A stretch of 64,000 bases of DNA from Lysobacter_C viscosus. GTDB taxonomy: Bacteria; Pseudomonadota; Gammaproteobacteria; Xanthomonadales; Xanthomonadaceae. Shown here one piece after another: positions 1 to 9,801 of this stretch (the stretch's first letter is position 1; the number at the start of each line of letters is the position of its first letter). Where the stretch lies: NCBI RefSeq assembly GCF_046600715.1, contig NZ_JBJMAV010000004.1:124001-188000 (forward strand), written 5' to 3'. Both the position numbers and the translations under genes were made by a program. Under the pieces are notes generated by a model. That model saw nothing but the letters and a program-made list of their open reading frames with translations, ran no database searches and was not told where the DNA came from.

Positions 1-7
1 GCCGCCG

Positions 8-334
8 ATGCCCTGGCTGCGGCTGCTGGTGGTGGTGCTGCTGGCGATGCTTGCCTGGTTGCAGTACCACCTGTGGCTGGATCCGGGTGGCCGCCAATCG
101 GTTGCCCGGCTCGAATCGCAGGTGGTGCAGCAGTCGCGTGACAACGGCGGGCTGCAGCAGCGCAACGATGCGCTGCAGGCGGAAGTCGAGGACCTGAAGT
201 CGGGCGAGGCGGCGGTCGAGGAGCGCGCCCGCAGCGAGCTGGGGATGATCAGGCCGGGCGAGACGTTCTGCCGGGTGGTGGAGCCGGCCTCGCCGGTCGC
301 CGCTCCTGCTGTAGGGTCCGAGGACGCGGACTGA
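8..334 (+). CDS. ftsB: Cell division protein FtsB
   Basis: Small bitopic division protein of 108 aa. Residues about 4-22 form a hydrophobic transmembrane segment, followed by a coiled-coil stretch rich in Q, L and E (about 35-75), the expected FtsB layout. In the family the coiled coil pairs with FtsL and binds FtsQ in the divisome; that role is inferred from homology. The tail after residue 85 is Pro/Ala rich and looks disordered. The gene sits directly before ispD with stop and GTG start adjoining, the conserved ftsB-ispD-ispF-truD order of gammaproteobacteria. The upstream ribosome-binding region lies outside the window. Confidence 0.93.
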   Translation: MPWLRLLVVVLLAMLAWLQYHLWLDPGGRQSVARLESQVVQQSRDNGGLQQRNDALQAEVEDLKSGEAAVEERARSELGMIRPGETFCRVVEPASPVAAPAVGSEDAD

Positions 335-1048
335 GTGGCCGGCCCGACATCCCCTTCGGTGTGGGCGGTGGTGCCGGCGGCGGGCCGCGGCACGCGTTTT
401 GGTGGCGATGTTCCAAAGCAGTACCTCGAGGTTGCCGGCCGGAGCCTGCTCGAACACGCCCTGCATGCCTTGCTGTCGCATCCGCGGGTGGACGGTGCAG
501 TGGTCGCGCTGGCCGCGGACGATGCGCGGTGGCCCGGATGGACCGCCCTGGAGGGCAAGCCGGTACTGCGCTGCGAAGGCGGCTGCGAACGCGCGGATTC
601 GGTACTGGCCGGCCTGCACGCGCTGCCGGTCCCCGTGCCCGCCGATGCGCTGGTACTGGTCCATGACGCGGCGCGGCCGAACCTGGACGCCGCCGACCTT
701 GGCCGACTGATCGATGCTGCTGCCCGCTCCCGGGACGGGGCGCTGCTTGCCGCGCCCGTTCGCGACACCCTGAAGCGGGCCGACAGAGCGGGATTGAGCG
801 AAGCCACCGTGTCGCGCGACTCGCTGTGGCGCGCGATGACGCCCCAGGCCTTCCGACGCGACGCGCTGATGCGGGCGCTGCTGTCCGCCCGCGCAGCCGG
901 TATCGCCGTCACCGATGAAGCGATGGCAGTCGAACGAACGGGGGGGCGGCCGCTGCTGGTCGAGGGGCGCGAGGACAACCTCAAGGTCACCACGCCGGCT
1001 GACCTGGGGCTGGTCGGCTACCTGCTGGCGGCGCGCAGCGGGAGTTGA
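335..1048 (+). CDS. ispD: 2-C-methyl-D-erythritol 4-phosphate cytidylyltransferase IspD
   Basis: Third step of the MEP isoprenoid pathway: MEP plus CTP gives CDP-methylerythritol. The protein is 237 aa, typical for the family. The N-terminal nucleotide-binding motif PAAGRGTRFGGDVPKQY is near residues 14-30, VHDAARPNL lies near residue 110, and TDEAMAVE is towards the C-terminus. The start is GTG immediately after the ftsB stop, which suggests translational coupling. The next gene, ispF, encodes a later enzyme of the same pathway. Confidence 0.96.
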   Translation: MAGPTSPSVWAVVPAAGRGTRFGGDVPKQYLEVAGRSLLEHALHALLSHPRVDGAVVALAADDARWPGWTALEGKPVLRCEGGCERADSVLAGLHALPVPVPADALVLVHDAARPNLDAADLGRLIDAAARSRDGALLAAPVRDTLKRADRAGLSEATVSRDSLWRAMTPQAFRRDALMRALLSARAAGIAVTDEAMAVERTGGRPLLVEGREDNLKVTTPADLGLVGYLLAARSGS

Positions 1049-1060
1049 CGTCGCTCCTAC
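1048..1060. repeat. Half of the 35.6-kb palindromic repeat
   Basis: The 13 bases acgtcgctcctac just after the ispD stop are identical to part of the right arm of the inverted repeat at 35,575-35,648. No matching left arm is visible here, so this would be a half element or a chance match. Confidence 0.4.
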
Positions 1061-1105
1061 AATGGCGATGCGGGAATGATCCGCGGCGAGAGGCGAGGGG
1101 ACTGC

Positions 1106-1585
1106 ATGACAATGCGCATCGGCCAGGGCTTCGACGTCCACGCATTTGCCGACGGCGACCACGTGATGCTGGGTGGCGTGCGCATCCCGCACGAGCGCGG
1201 CGTCCAGGCCCACTCCGATGGCGACGTGGTGCTGCACGCGTTGTGCGACGCGATGCTGGGTGCTCTGGCGCTGGGAGATATCGGCCGGCATTTCCCGCCC
1301 GCCGACGCGCGCTGGAAGGGTGCGGACAGCCGTGCCTTCGTGCGCCATTGCGACAGCCTGTTGCGCGAGCGCGGCTGGAGGGTGGGCAATGCGGATGTCA
1401 CCGTGGTCTGCGAGCGCCCGAAGGTCGGTCCGCACGCGCAGGCGATGCGCGAATGCATCGCCGTGGACCTGGGCATCGATGTGGACGCGGTGAGCATCAA
1501 GGCCACCACCAGCGAGCAATTGGGCTTCACCGGCCGTGGAGAAGGCATCGCCGCGCAGGCGGTTTGCCTGCTCGTGCGCGCATGA
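1106..1585 (+). CDS. ispF: 2-C-methyl-D-erythritol 2,4-cyclodiphosphate synthase IspF
   Basis: Converts CDP-methylerythritol 2-phosphate to the cyclic diphosphate in the MEP pathway. The GFDVHAF motif near the N-terminus supplies metal ligands. HSDGDVVLHALCDAMLG and the C-terminal KATTSEQLGFTGRGEG are family hallmarks. I chose ATG 1106, preceded by a purine-rich GAGGCGAGGGG, over an upstream in-frame ATG at 1076 that adds ten non-conserved residues. The 159-aa product matches the family length. It overlaps truD by four bases (ATGA). Confidence 0.96.
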   Translation: MTMRIGQGFDVHAFADGDHVMLGGVRIPHERGVQAHSDGDVVLHALCDAMLGALALGDIGRHFPPADARWKGADSRAFVRHCDSLLRERGWRVGNADVTVVCERPKVGPHAQAMRECIAVDLGIDVDAVSIKATTSEQLGFTGRGEGIAAQAVCLLVRA

Positions 1586-2628
1586 GTGCAGCTGCCGGCG
1601 CGATGCCCCGGGCCCATGGCGAGCCCGTAATGGAAGCGCGCATGCGCAGCGTGCCGGAGGACTTCCAGGTGCAGGAGCTGCCGTCGTTCGAACCTTCGGG
1701 CAGCGGCGAGCACCTGCTGCTGACGATCGAGAAGCGCGGGATGAACACCGCGTTCGCCGCCAAGCAGCTGGCCGAGTGGGCCGGGGTGGCCGAAATGGCG
1801 GTCGGCTATGCGGGCCTGAAGGACCGCCATGCGCTGACGGTCCAGCGCTTCAGCGTGCACCTGCCGCGGCGCGTGGCGCCCGACCTGGCGCTCCTGCAGC
1901 GCGATGACGGCCTGCGCGTACTCGAACACCACTGGCATTCTCGCAAGCTGCCGCGAGGCGCGCTGGCGGGCAACCGCTTCGCCCTGGTGCTGCGGGACGT
2001 GGTGGGCGACCCGGAGGCCATCGACCAGCGGCTGGATCGCATCGTGCAGGCCGGCGTACCCAACTACTTCGGAGAGCAGCGCTTCGGCCGCGAAGGCGAC
2101 AATGTCGCACAGGCACTGTCGATGTTCGCCGGTCGCCGCGTGAGGCGTGAGCAGCGCGGCATCCTGATGTCGGCAGCGCGGTCGGCGTTGTTCAACCGGG
2201 TGCTGGCGACCCGCGCGCAGCGCGGCGACTGGTGCCGCGCGCTGCCCGGCGAAGTGTGGATGCTGGACGGCACCCGCAGCGTGTTCGGTCCGCAGCCGCT
2301 GGACGCAACACTGCAAGAACGCCTGCAGCAGATGGACATCCACCCTACCGGACCGCTTTGGGGGAGAGGGGCGCTGCGGAGCGTGGACGAGGTCGCCGAG
2401 GTCGAGCGCGCCGCACTGTCGGACCCGGAGTCACTCGCGCTGCGAGGCGGCCTGGAACGCGCCGGCCTGTCGCAGGAGCGCCGTGCCCTGAGGGTGCGGC
2501 CGGTCCAGCTCTCGTGGGCGCGGCCCACGCCCGACTCGCTGGCAGTGTCCTTCAGCCTGCCTGCGGGCAGCTATGCCACCGCGGTGCTTGCAGAACTGGG
2601 CGGGGTCTCGGCCAGCGCGCCGTTCTGA
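1582..2628 (+). CDS. truD: tRNA pseudouridine(13) synthase TruD
   Basis: Isomerises U13 of tRNA-Glu to pseudouridine. The N-terminal part has VPEDFQVQE, and the catalytic region YAGLKDRHALTVQRFS carries the Asp nucleophile expected for the TruD family. NYFGEQRFG and the later GPLWGRG are further family motifs. Start ATG 1582 overlaps the ispF stop; a longer open frame runs upstream to 1045 but contains no family sequence. The 348-aa product is the usual length. Confidence 0.95.
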   Translation: MSAAAGAMPRAHGEPVMEARMRSVPEDFQVQELPSFEPSGSGEHLLLTIEKRGMNTAFAAKQLAEWAGVAEMAVGYAGLKDRHALTVQRFSVHLPRRVAPDLALLQRDDGLRVLEHHWHSRKLPRGALAGNRFALVLRDVVGDPEAIDQRLDRIVQAGVPNYFGEQRFGREGDNVAQALSMFAGRRVRREQRGILMSAARSALFNRVLATRAQRGDWCRALPGEVWMLDGTRSVFGPQPLDATLQERLQQMDIHPTGPLWGRGALRSVDEVAEVERAALSDPESLALRGGLERAGLSQERRALRVRPVQLSWARPTPDSLAVSFSLPAGSYATAVLAELGGVSASAPF

Positions 2629-2752
2629 CGACCGTCTGTCGGCCGCACCCCGCGCGGGCACGGTCGACGTCGCCAGAGGGCGTATAAGCCGAAGTGGGCC
2701 CGGCAGCGGCCGGGCCGACCGGTGCGTTAGCACCGATTCGGAGGATGCCGTC

Positions 2753-2980
2753 ATGAATGCGAAGTTGCGCGCTGCAACGCTGTCGCTATCGGTGGTGATG
2801 CTTTCGGCCTGCACGACGATGGATGAACGCTCCACCGCCATACCGGCGGCCGGGCCGATGACCGAGGAAGAACGCTACATCGCCTACGTCGAGCGGGTCG
2901 CGCGAATCCGGGGAATCGAAGTGGTATGGGTGAACAAACCCGAGGCCACGCGGAGTCTCGTCGCCAGCTCGGACGAGTGA
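2753..2980 (+). CDS. Small putative lipoprotein, unknown function
   Basis: A 75-aa product with a short signal peptide ending in a lipobox-like VVMLSAC, so lipidation at Cys about 18 is predicted. The mature part is short and charged and ends with AYVERVARIRGIEVVWVNKP. A clear GGAGG at about 2740-2744 precedes the ATG. It stands between truD and the convergent Smr gene. The 'RIRGIEVVWVNKP' type of tail recurs in small gammaproteobacterial lipoproteins, but I cannot name the family or a function. Confidence 0.75.
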   Translation: MNAKLRAATLSLSVVMLSACTTMDERSTAIPAAGPMTEEERYIAYVERVARIRGIEVVWVNKPEATRSLVASSDE

Positions 2981-2983
2981 CCG

Positions 2984-3580
2984 TCAGCGCCGCCTCGGCG
3001 CCAGCAATACCAGCACGGCCCCGGTTCCGCCCTGCGCGGGCGGTGCCGAATGGAACGCCAGCACGTCGGCGCGCTGGCGCAGCACGCGGTCGACCACGTT
3101 CTTGACCACGGGCAGCCCGGGCCCGCCGAACGGGGCTTCGGCGTGCACGCCCTTGCCGTGGATGATGCGCACGCACCCCAGCCCGTCGCGCTGGGCCTGG
3201 GCGATGAATGTCCTCAGGACGCGCTCGGCCTCAACCGCACCCGCGCCGTGAAGGTCGAGCTCGTCCTGGGCCGCTATCTCGCCGCGCTTGAGCCGTTTGA
3301 ACACCGGAACGGGCACGGCTTCGCGGCGGTGGGACAGCGCATCACCCGCGGCCAGCACGTCGGCCGCAGGCATGCGGCGCAGCGTGCGCACCGCTTCGAT
3401 CTCGTCCAGTTCGGCCATCCGGGCGCGTGGCTTTGGCGGCGGAGGCGCGGGTGCGCGGTCGCTCGCCTGCAGGGGGCGCACGGGGCCTACGGCACTGCGG
3501 AACAGGTCGCCCGGGTCGGTCGCGGCGGAAGCGTCGCCGGGGTCCGATGGAGGTGTTGGCGGGCGGTCGCGCTTGGCCAT
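2984..3580 (-). CDS. Smr/MutS2-type domain protein
   Basis: A 198-aa protein with a Pro-rich, low-complexity N-terminus (about 1-55). The C-terminal Smr domain starts near residue 105 with the family motif DLHG, then VRIIHGKGVHAE, the HGKG motif, and ends near a conserved AP-Q-GGTGAVLVLL. Smr domains act as nucleases or nicking enzymes on nucleic acids; the stand-alone SmrA/SmrB type fits this length. Its substrate cannot be told from sequence. It is convergent with the small lipoprotein gene (3-base gap) and divergent from surE. Confidence 0.9.
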   Translation of the reverse strand: MAKRDRPPTPPSDPGDASAATDPGDLFRSAVGPVRPLQASDRAPAPPPPKPRARMAELDEIEAVRTLRRMPAADVLAAGDALSHRREAVPVPVFKRLKRGEIAAQDELDLHGAGAVEAERVLRTFIAQAQRDGLGCVRIIHGKGVHAEAPFGGPGLPVVKNVVDRVLRQRADVLAFHSAPPAQGGTGAVLVLLAPRRR

Positions 3581-3727
3581 GCCTTCAGCCTATCGTGAGT
3601 CGGTCGAAGGCGCAGGCGGCGGGCGTCGGCGGGGCATCGGCTATCATGGCCCGATCAACGCCGCGGTCCACCGGAAGCAAGGCCGGCGGCACGCCGACGC
3701 GCCGGAACGGGTGGTTCAAGGGAGTCC

Positions 3728-4507
3728 ATGCAAGTTCTCGTAAGCAACGATGACGGGGTCGACGCGCCCGGCATCCGCGCGCTGGCCGATGGCCTGCGCT
3801 CGGCCGGCCACGCGGTGCTGGTGGTCGCGCCCGACCGGGACCGTTCCGGGGCCAGCAATTCGCTCACCCTGGACATGCCGATCCGGGTGGTGCAGCAGGA
3901 CGAGGCATGCTGGCGCGTGTACGGTACGCCCACCGACTGCGTCCACGTGGCGATCACCGGCATGCTGCGCGAGGAGCCCGACATCGTGGTGTCGGGCATC
4001 AACAACACCGCCAACCTGGGTGACGACGTCATCTACTCCGGCACGGTCGCGGCGGCGATGGAAGGCCGTTTCCTGGGGCTGCCATCGGTAGCGGTATCGC
4101 TGGTCACCGACGACCACGTCGGGCACCACTACGAGACGGCGGCGCGCGCGGCGGTGGAAATCATCGCCCGGCTGCGCAGCGACCCGCTGCCCGCCGACAC
4201 CATGCTCAACGTCAACGTGCCCGACCGCCCCTGGGACCGGATTGCCGGATTCGAGGTCACCCGCCTGGGTAACCGCCACCGCGCCGAGGACTGCATCCCG
4301 CAAAAGGACCCGCGTGGCCGCCAATGGTGGTGGATCGGTGCCGCAGGCCCTGAACAGGACGCCGGTCCGGGCACCGACTTCCATGCCGTGCGCACCGGCC
4401 ACATTTCGATCACCCCGATCCAGGTGGACCTCACGCGCTACCAGGCGCTGGAGCAGGTGGCCAGCTGGGTCGATGGGCTCAAGCAGTCGCTGGAGCGTGG
4501 ATCATGA
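3728..4507 (+). CDS. surE: 5'/3'-nucleotidase SurE
   Basis: Metal-dependent nucleotidase acting on nucleoside monophosphates, linked to stationary-phase survival in other gammaproteobacteria. The N-terminal NDDGVDAPGIRAL holds the metal-binding DD pair. DRSGASNSLT and SGINNTANLGDDVIYSGTV are diagnostic for SurE. The 259-aa length is normal. ATG 3728 is preceded by AAGGGAG. It overlaps pcm by four bases, the standard surE-pcm pairing. Confidence 0.96.
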   Translation: MQVLVSNDDGVDAPGIRALADGLRSAGHAVLVVAPDRDRSGASNSLTLDMPIRVVQQDEACWRVYGTPTDCVHVAITGMLREEPDIVVSGINNTANLGDDVIYSGTVAAAMEGRFLGLPSVAVSLVTDDHVGHHYETAARAAVEIIARLRSDPLPADTMLNVNVPDRPWDRIAGFEVTRLGNRHRAEDCIPQKDPRGRQWWWIGAAGPEQDAGPGTDFHAVRTGHISITPIQVDLTRYQALEQVASWVDGLKQSLERGS

Positions 4508-5181
4508 GCTTGCGCATGCGACTGCAGCCCGAAGCGATCGGGTCGGGCATGACCTCGCAGCGCGTGCGCGACCGGCTGGTAGACCGCTTGCGCGAAAACG
4601 GCATTGCCGACGAGCGCGTACTCAACGCGATCCGCACGGTGCCGCGCCACCTGTTCGTCGACGAAGCGCTGGCGACCCGGGCCTATGAGGACACCGCGCT
4701 GCCCATCGGACATGGCCAGACCATCTCCCAGCCCTGGGTGGTGGCCAAGATGACCGAGGCGCTGCTGCAGGTGGCGCCGGCGCGGGTGTTGGAGATCGGC
4801 ACCGGCTCCGGCTACCAGGCCGCGGTGCTCGCCGCGCTCGGCCTGGAAGTGCATACCGTGGAGCGCATCGGCGAGCTGCTGCGCACGGCGCGCAAGCGCT
4901 TCAGGCAGCTGGGGATGAACGTGCGCAGCAAGCACGACGACGGCCGCATCGGCTGGCCCGAGAACGGTCCGTTCGACGCCATCCTGGTCACTGCCGGGGC
5001 GCCGGCCGTGGTCGAGGCGCTCACCGCGCAGCTTGCACCCGGTGGCCGCCTGATCGCCCCGGTGGGTGGCGCGGCCTCGCAGGTCCTGTTGCAGATCGAC
5101 CGCACCGGCGATGGCCGCTTCGAGCAGCGCGAGCTGGCGCCGGTCGTGTTCGTGCCGCTTCGGTCGGGCCTGGTGGATTGA
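4504..5181 (+). CDS. pcm: Protein-L-isoaspartate O-methyltransferase
   Basis: SAM-dependent methylation of isoaspartyl residues for repair of aged proteins. The 225-aa protein has the motifs RHLFVDEALATRAYEDTALP and GHGQTISQPWVVAKM. The SAM motif VLEIGTGSGYQAAVLAAL is near residues 98-115. The start codon overlaps the surE stop (ATGA), and nlpD follows after about 90 bases. Confidence 0.96.
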   Translation: MSLRMRLQPEAIGSGMTSQRVRDRLVDRLRENGIADERVLNAIRTVPRHLFVDEALATRAYEDTALPIGHGQTISQPWVVAKMTEALLQVAPARVLEIGTGSGYQAAVLAALGLEVHTVERIGELLRTARKRFRQLGMNVRSKHDDGRIGWPENGPFDAILVTAGAPAVVEALTAQLAPGGRLIAPVGGAASQVLLQIDRTGDGRFEQRELAPVVFVPLRSGLVD

Positions 5182-5268
5182 ACGTCGTGTTGAACCCGCG
5201 TTCACCCGTGGCTTGGGCAAGATGATGGGCCCGTCTTCGCCCCTCCCCGTTTTGGAACTCCCTGTCGA

Positions 5269-6048
5269 ATGATGCTTGCCACCCTGCGTTTCCAGCCCCT
5301 CGCGTATGCCTGCCTGATCACCGTGGCGACCCTGTTGGGTGCGTGTTCCAGCAGCGTGGTTCGCGAGAGTGGTGGGCCGGTGGCGCGCTCCACGCCCAAG
5401 CCCGGTGCCACGGCGGTGGTGCAGCGTGGCGACACGCTATACCGCATCGCGACAGCCAATGGCATCAGTGCGCGCGACCTGGCGGCATGGAACTCAATCC
5501 CCGCGCCCTACACCATCTACCCGGGCCAGCGCCTGCGCCTGTATCCGCAGGCGGGTGGTCGCACGGCGGCATCGCGTCCGCCGGCGCCGCGCAGCAATTC
5601 GCGACCGGCCGCCGCCCCGTCGCGACGCCCGGCAGCCGCCCCTCCCGTCGCGTCCCCAGCCGCGCCCATGGCCAGCGGCGTGGCCTGGCGCTGGCCGGCC
5701 GACGGGGAGCTGATCGGCCGCTTCGTGGCCGGCGAGCCCACCAAGCAGGGCATCGACATCGCGGGCCCGGGCGGTTCGCCGGTGCGTGCCGCGGGCGACG
5801 GCGTGGTGGTGTATTCGGGGTCGGGACTGGTCGGCTACGGCGAGCTGATCATCATCAAGCACAACGAACAGTGGCTGTCGGCGTATGGCCACAACCGCAA
5901 CCGCATGGTCAACGAAGGCGCGGTGGTCAAGGCCGGCCAGCAGATCGCCGAGCTGGGCCGTAGCGGCGCGCCACGCGAGATGCTCCACTTCGAGGTCCGG
6001 CACAACGGCAAGCCGGTCGACCCGCTGCGCTACCTGCCTCGCCGCTGA
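5269..6048 (+). CDS. nlpD: NlpD-like murein hydrolase activator (LysM + degenerate M23)
   Basis: Outer-membrane lipoprotein of 259 aa with a signal peptide and lipobox LLGAC. One LysM peptidoglycan-binding domain (about 46-90, RGDTLYRIATANGISARDL) is followed by an Ala/Pro/Arg-rich linker and a C-terminal LytM/M23 domain. Zinc-ligand positions are altered: KQGIDIAG replaces the H-x-G-x-D motif, and EMLHFEV lacks the first His of H-x-H. This is the pattern of non-catalytic NlpD, which activates amidases such as AmiC at division. It follows pcm as in E. coli, but rpoS does not follow. Confidence 0.92.
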   Translation: MMLATLRFQPLAYACLITVATLLGACSSSVVRESGGPVARSTPKPGATAVVQRGDTLYRIATANGISARDLAAWNSIPAPYTIYPGQRLRLYPQAGGRTAASRPPAPRSNSRPAAAPSRRPAAAPPVASPAAPMASGVAWRWPADGELIGRFVAGEPTKQGIDIAGPGGSPVRAAGDGVVVYSGSGLVGYGELIIIKHNEQWLSAYGHNRNRMVNEGAVVKAGQQIAELGRSGAPREMLHFEVRHNGKPVDPLRYLPRR

Positions 6049-6085
6049 GGCCGGGCTGCCGGGTGGTACCGGCACGCGCCCCCGG

Positions 6086-6466
6086 CTACGTCCCGGGATC
6101 GAGCATGAACCCCGCAACGACCCGTCGACCTTCCCCTGCCAGGACGGTGTAGGTGCGAGCGGCCGCATCGTTGGCCATGACCTCCACGCCGACGCCGCGG
6201 CGCAGGCACACGGCCAGCACCGCGGCGGGCGGGAACACCTGGCGGCCACCCGTGCCAAGCACCACGACTTCGGGTTGCAGCTCCAGCAACGGCAGGAGGT
6301 CTGCCGGTTCAAGCGCTGCGGGCGAGGCGACGGGCCAGTCGGCCAGCAGCGTGCCGGGGGCGATCACGAAGCTCGAGGTCAGTCGGCGGTCGTTCACCAG
6401 CGCCGAGCGGCCATCGGCGCCGCGGAGGACGTAGGCGTGCCCGGCGGGCTCCAGGTGCAGCTGCAT
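6086..6466 (-). CDS. Mth938-like (DUF498/NDUFAF3 family) protein
   Basis: A 126-aa single-domain protein with VLRGADGRSALVN near the N-terminus, the core LELQPEVVVLGTGGRQVFPP (about 62-81) and GVGVEVMANDAAARTYTVLAGEGRRV. These are the conserved features of the Mth938/DUF498 fold, related to mitochondrial assembly factor NDUFAF3. No enzyme activity is established. It lies just downstream of yhbY on the same strand, separated by 16 bases, so the two may be co-transcribed. Confidence 0.85.
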   Translation of the reverse strand: MQLHLEPAGHAYVLRGADGRSALVNDRRLTSSFVIAPGTLLADWPVASPAALEPADLLPLLELQPEVVVLGTGGRQVFPPAAVLAVCLRRGVGVEVMANDAAARTYTVLAGEGRRVVAGFMLDPGT

Positions 6467-6482
6467 GTTCTTGGGCCGTGTA

Positions 6483-6788
6483 CTACGCGCGCGGCAGCAC
6501 GATCTGCCGGCGGTCGCGGCTCTGGCGGTACATGACCGCGGTGTGGCCGATGCGTTGCACCAGGACCGCTCCGGTCCGTTCGACCAGGTCGCCGACCATC
6601 ACGTCGCGGGCCTCGCGGTCTTCGGCGGCAATCTTCACCTTGACCAGCTCGTGGTGCTCGAGCGCACCGTCCAGTTCGGAGACCAGCGCATCGGTGATGC
6701 CCTTGCCGCCGACCTGGAGCATCGCCTTGAGCCCGTGTGCCTGGCCGCGCAGGAAGCGGGTCTGGGCGGCGGTAAGCGAAGTCGGCAT
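6483..6788 (-). CDS. yhbY: YhbY-family ribosome assembly RNA-binding protein
   Basis: A 101-aa CRM-domain protein: LTAAQTRFLRGQAHGLKAML at residues 5-24, then VGGKGITDALVSELDGALEHHELVKVK and VGDLVERTGAVLVQRIGHTAVMYR. CRM proteins bind RNA, and YhbY associates with pre-50S subunits. I chose ATG 6788; the open frame continues upstream without family sequence. It is divergent from rlmE, the conserved yhbY/rlmE arrangement. Confidence 0.94.
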   Translation of the reverse strand: MPTSLTAAQTRFLRGQAHGLKAMLQVGGKGITDALVSELDGALEHHELVKVKIAAEDREARDVMVGDLVERTGAVLVQRIGHTAVMYRQSRDRRQIVLPRA

Positions 6789-6862
6789 CGGGGCACGCGG
6801 TCGGGCTGGAATGGGCACGCAGGGTATCATGGCGGCCCCCCGTTCCCGCCCCTCCACAGCCC

Positions 6863-7495
6863 ATGGCCACCCGCAGCAAGAGCAGCCAGCGCTGGCTCAA
6901 GGAGCATTTCTCCGACCCCTTCGTGAAGCGCGCCCAGGCCGAAGGCCTGAGGTCGCGCGCCGCCTACAAGCTGGAGGAGCTGGTGGAGCGGGACCGGTTG
7001 CTGCGTCCGGGGATGGTCGTGGTGGACCTGGGAGCCGCCCCCGGGGGCTGGTCGCAATGGGTACGCAAGGCGCTTGGGGAGCGGGGCCGGGTCGTGGCCC
7101 TGGACATCCTCGACATGCCGACCCTGGCCGGGGTGGAATTCCTGCAGGGCGATTTCCGGGAGGGCGCGGTCCTGACCCAGCTCGAGGCGATGCTGGAGGG
7201 CGCGCCGGTAGACCTTGTGCTGTCGGATATGGCCCCCAATAAGAGCGGAGTGGACGCGGTCGACATGCCCCGGGCGATGTACCTCGCCGAGTTGGCCATG
7301 GATTTCGCAGACCGGCACCTCAAGGTGGGAGGCGACCTGCTGATCAAGCTGTTCCAGGGCGTGGGCTTTGACGACTACGTGAAGGAGCTGCGCCGGCGCT
7401 ATGAGAAGGTCTCGATCCGCAAGCCGGCGGCCTCTCGCAAGCGGTCTCCAGAGGTATACGCGTTGGCACAGGGCAGGCGTTCGCAAATTAAGTAA
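6863..7495 (+). CDS. rlmE: 23S rRNA (uridine2552-2'-O)-methyltransferase RlmE (FtsJ)
   Basis: Methylates U2552 of 23S rRNA during late 50S assembly. The 210-aa protein carries all four residues of the catalytic K-D-K-E set in context: SRAAYKLEEL, LSDMAPNKSG, DLLIKLFQG and RKRSPEVYALA. The SAM-binding motif VVDLGAAPGGWSQW is near residues 52-65. It stands upstream of ftsH as in E. coli, with an 80-base gap. Confidence 0.96.
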   Translation: MATRSKSSQRWLKEHFSDPFVKRAQAEGLRSRAAYKLEELVERDRLLRPGMVVVDLGAAPGGWSQWVRKALGERGRVVALDILDMPTLAGVEFLQGDFREGAVLTQLEAMLEGAPVDLVLSDMAPNKSGVDAVDMPRAMYLAELAMDFADRHLKVGGDLLIKLFQGVGFDDYVKELRRRYEKVSIRKPAASRKRSPEVYALAQGRRSQIK

Positions 7496-7525
7496 GGTGC
7501 GGCAATGGACGCCGCTCCCCCGGCG

Positions 7526-7563
7526 CGATGGCGCGCCATCGGTAACCTGGCCCGGTCGGGCCA
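7526..7563 (+). promoter_or_regulatory. Two hairpins in the ftsH leader
   Basis: A perfect 16-base palindrome, CGATGGCGCGCCATCG, is at 7526-7541. A second hairpin, TGGCCCG-GT-CGGGCCA, is at 7548-7563, only a few bases before the GGCAGGA ribosome-binding region of ftsH. Neither is followed by a T-run, so they are not intrinsic terminators. They could fold in the mRNA leader and affect ftsH translation. That is inference. Confidence 0.4.
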
Positions 7564-7576
7564 CAGGCAGGAATGA

Positions 7577-9502
<1,926 letters not shown>

Positions 9503-9538
9503 GGGTTCGCGGTGTCGCGCGCTTGCCGCATTGATTGG

Positions 9539-9567
9539 AAAAGGCCAGAGTCCGCTCTGGCCTTTTG
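9539..9567 (+). terminator. Intrinsic terminator after ftsH
   Basis: Inverted repeat AAGGCCAGAG-TCCG-CTCTGGCCTT flanked by an A-run on the left and Ts on the right, 37 bases after the ftsH stop. It should end the rlmE-ftsH transcript. Confidence 0.85.
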
Positions 9568-9585
9568 CATGGGTGCCGGTGGCCC

Positions 9586-9801
9586 GTGAAGACTCCACAT
9601 CCGCGTACGCGCTCGATCACCGCCCCGATCCGCCGCCTGCTGCTCATGGCATTGGCCGCTGTGGTGCTGTTGCCGGCGCTGGGCATGGCGCTGGGGCAGC
9701 CGCGTGGCTATGCGTCGGCGGGCATAGTGCTGGCGGCGGTGTGGTTGCTGATGGCAGCGGTCGGCTTGCTGCGCCAGCGCAGGGGCCGCCGCAGTGAGTG
9801 A
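9586..9801 (+). CDS. Small two-helix membrane protein, unknown
   Basis: Predicted 71-aa product from GTG 9586. Two hydrophobic stretches (about 14-35 and 38-58, LLLMALAAVVLLPALGMALG and then IVLAAVWLLMAAVGLL) are separated by a short polar loop, with a basic tail RQRRGRRSE. The frame ends eight bases inside folP (shared GTGAGTGA), which suggests translational coupling. It starts just after the ftsH terminator, so it would need its own promoter or read-through. No family is recognised and it may be spurious. Confidence 0.5.
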   Translation: MKTPHPRTRSITAPIRRLLLMALAAVVLLPALGMALGQPRGYASAGIVLAAVWLLMAAVGLLRQRRGRRSE

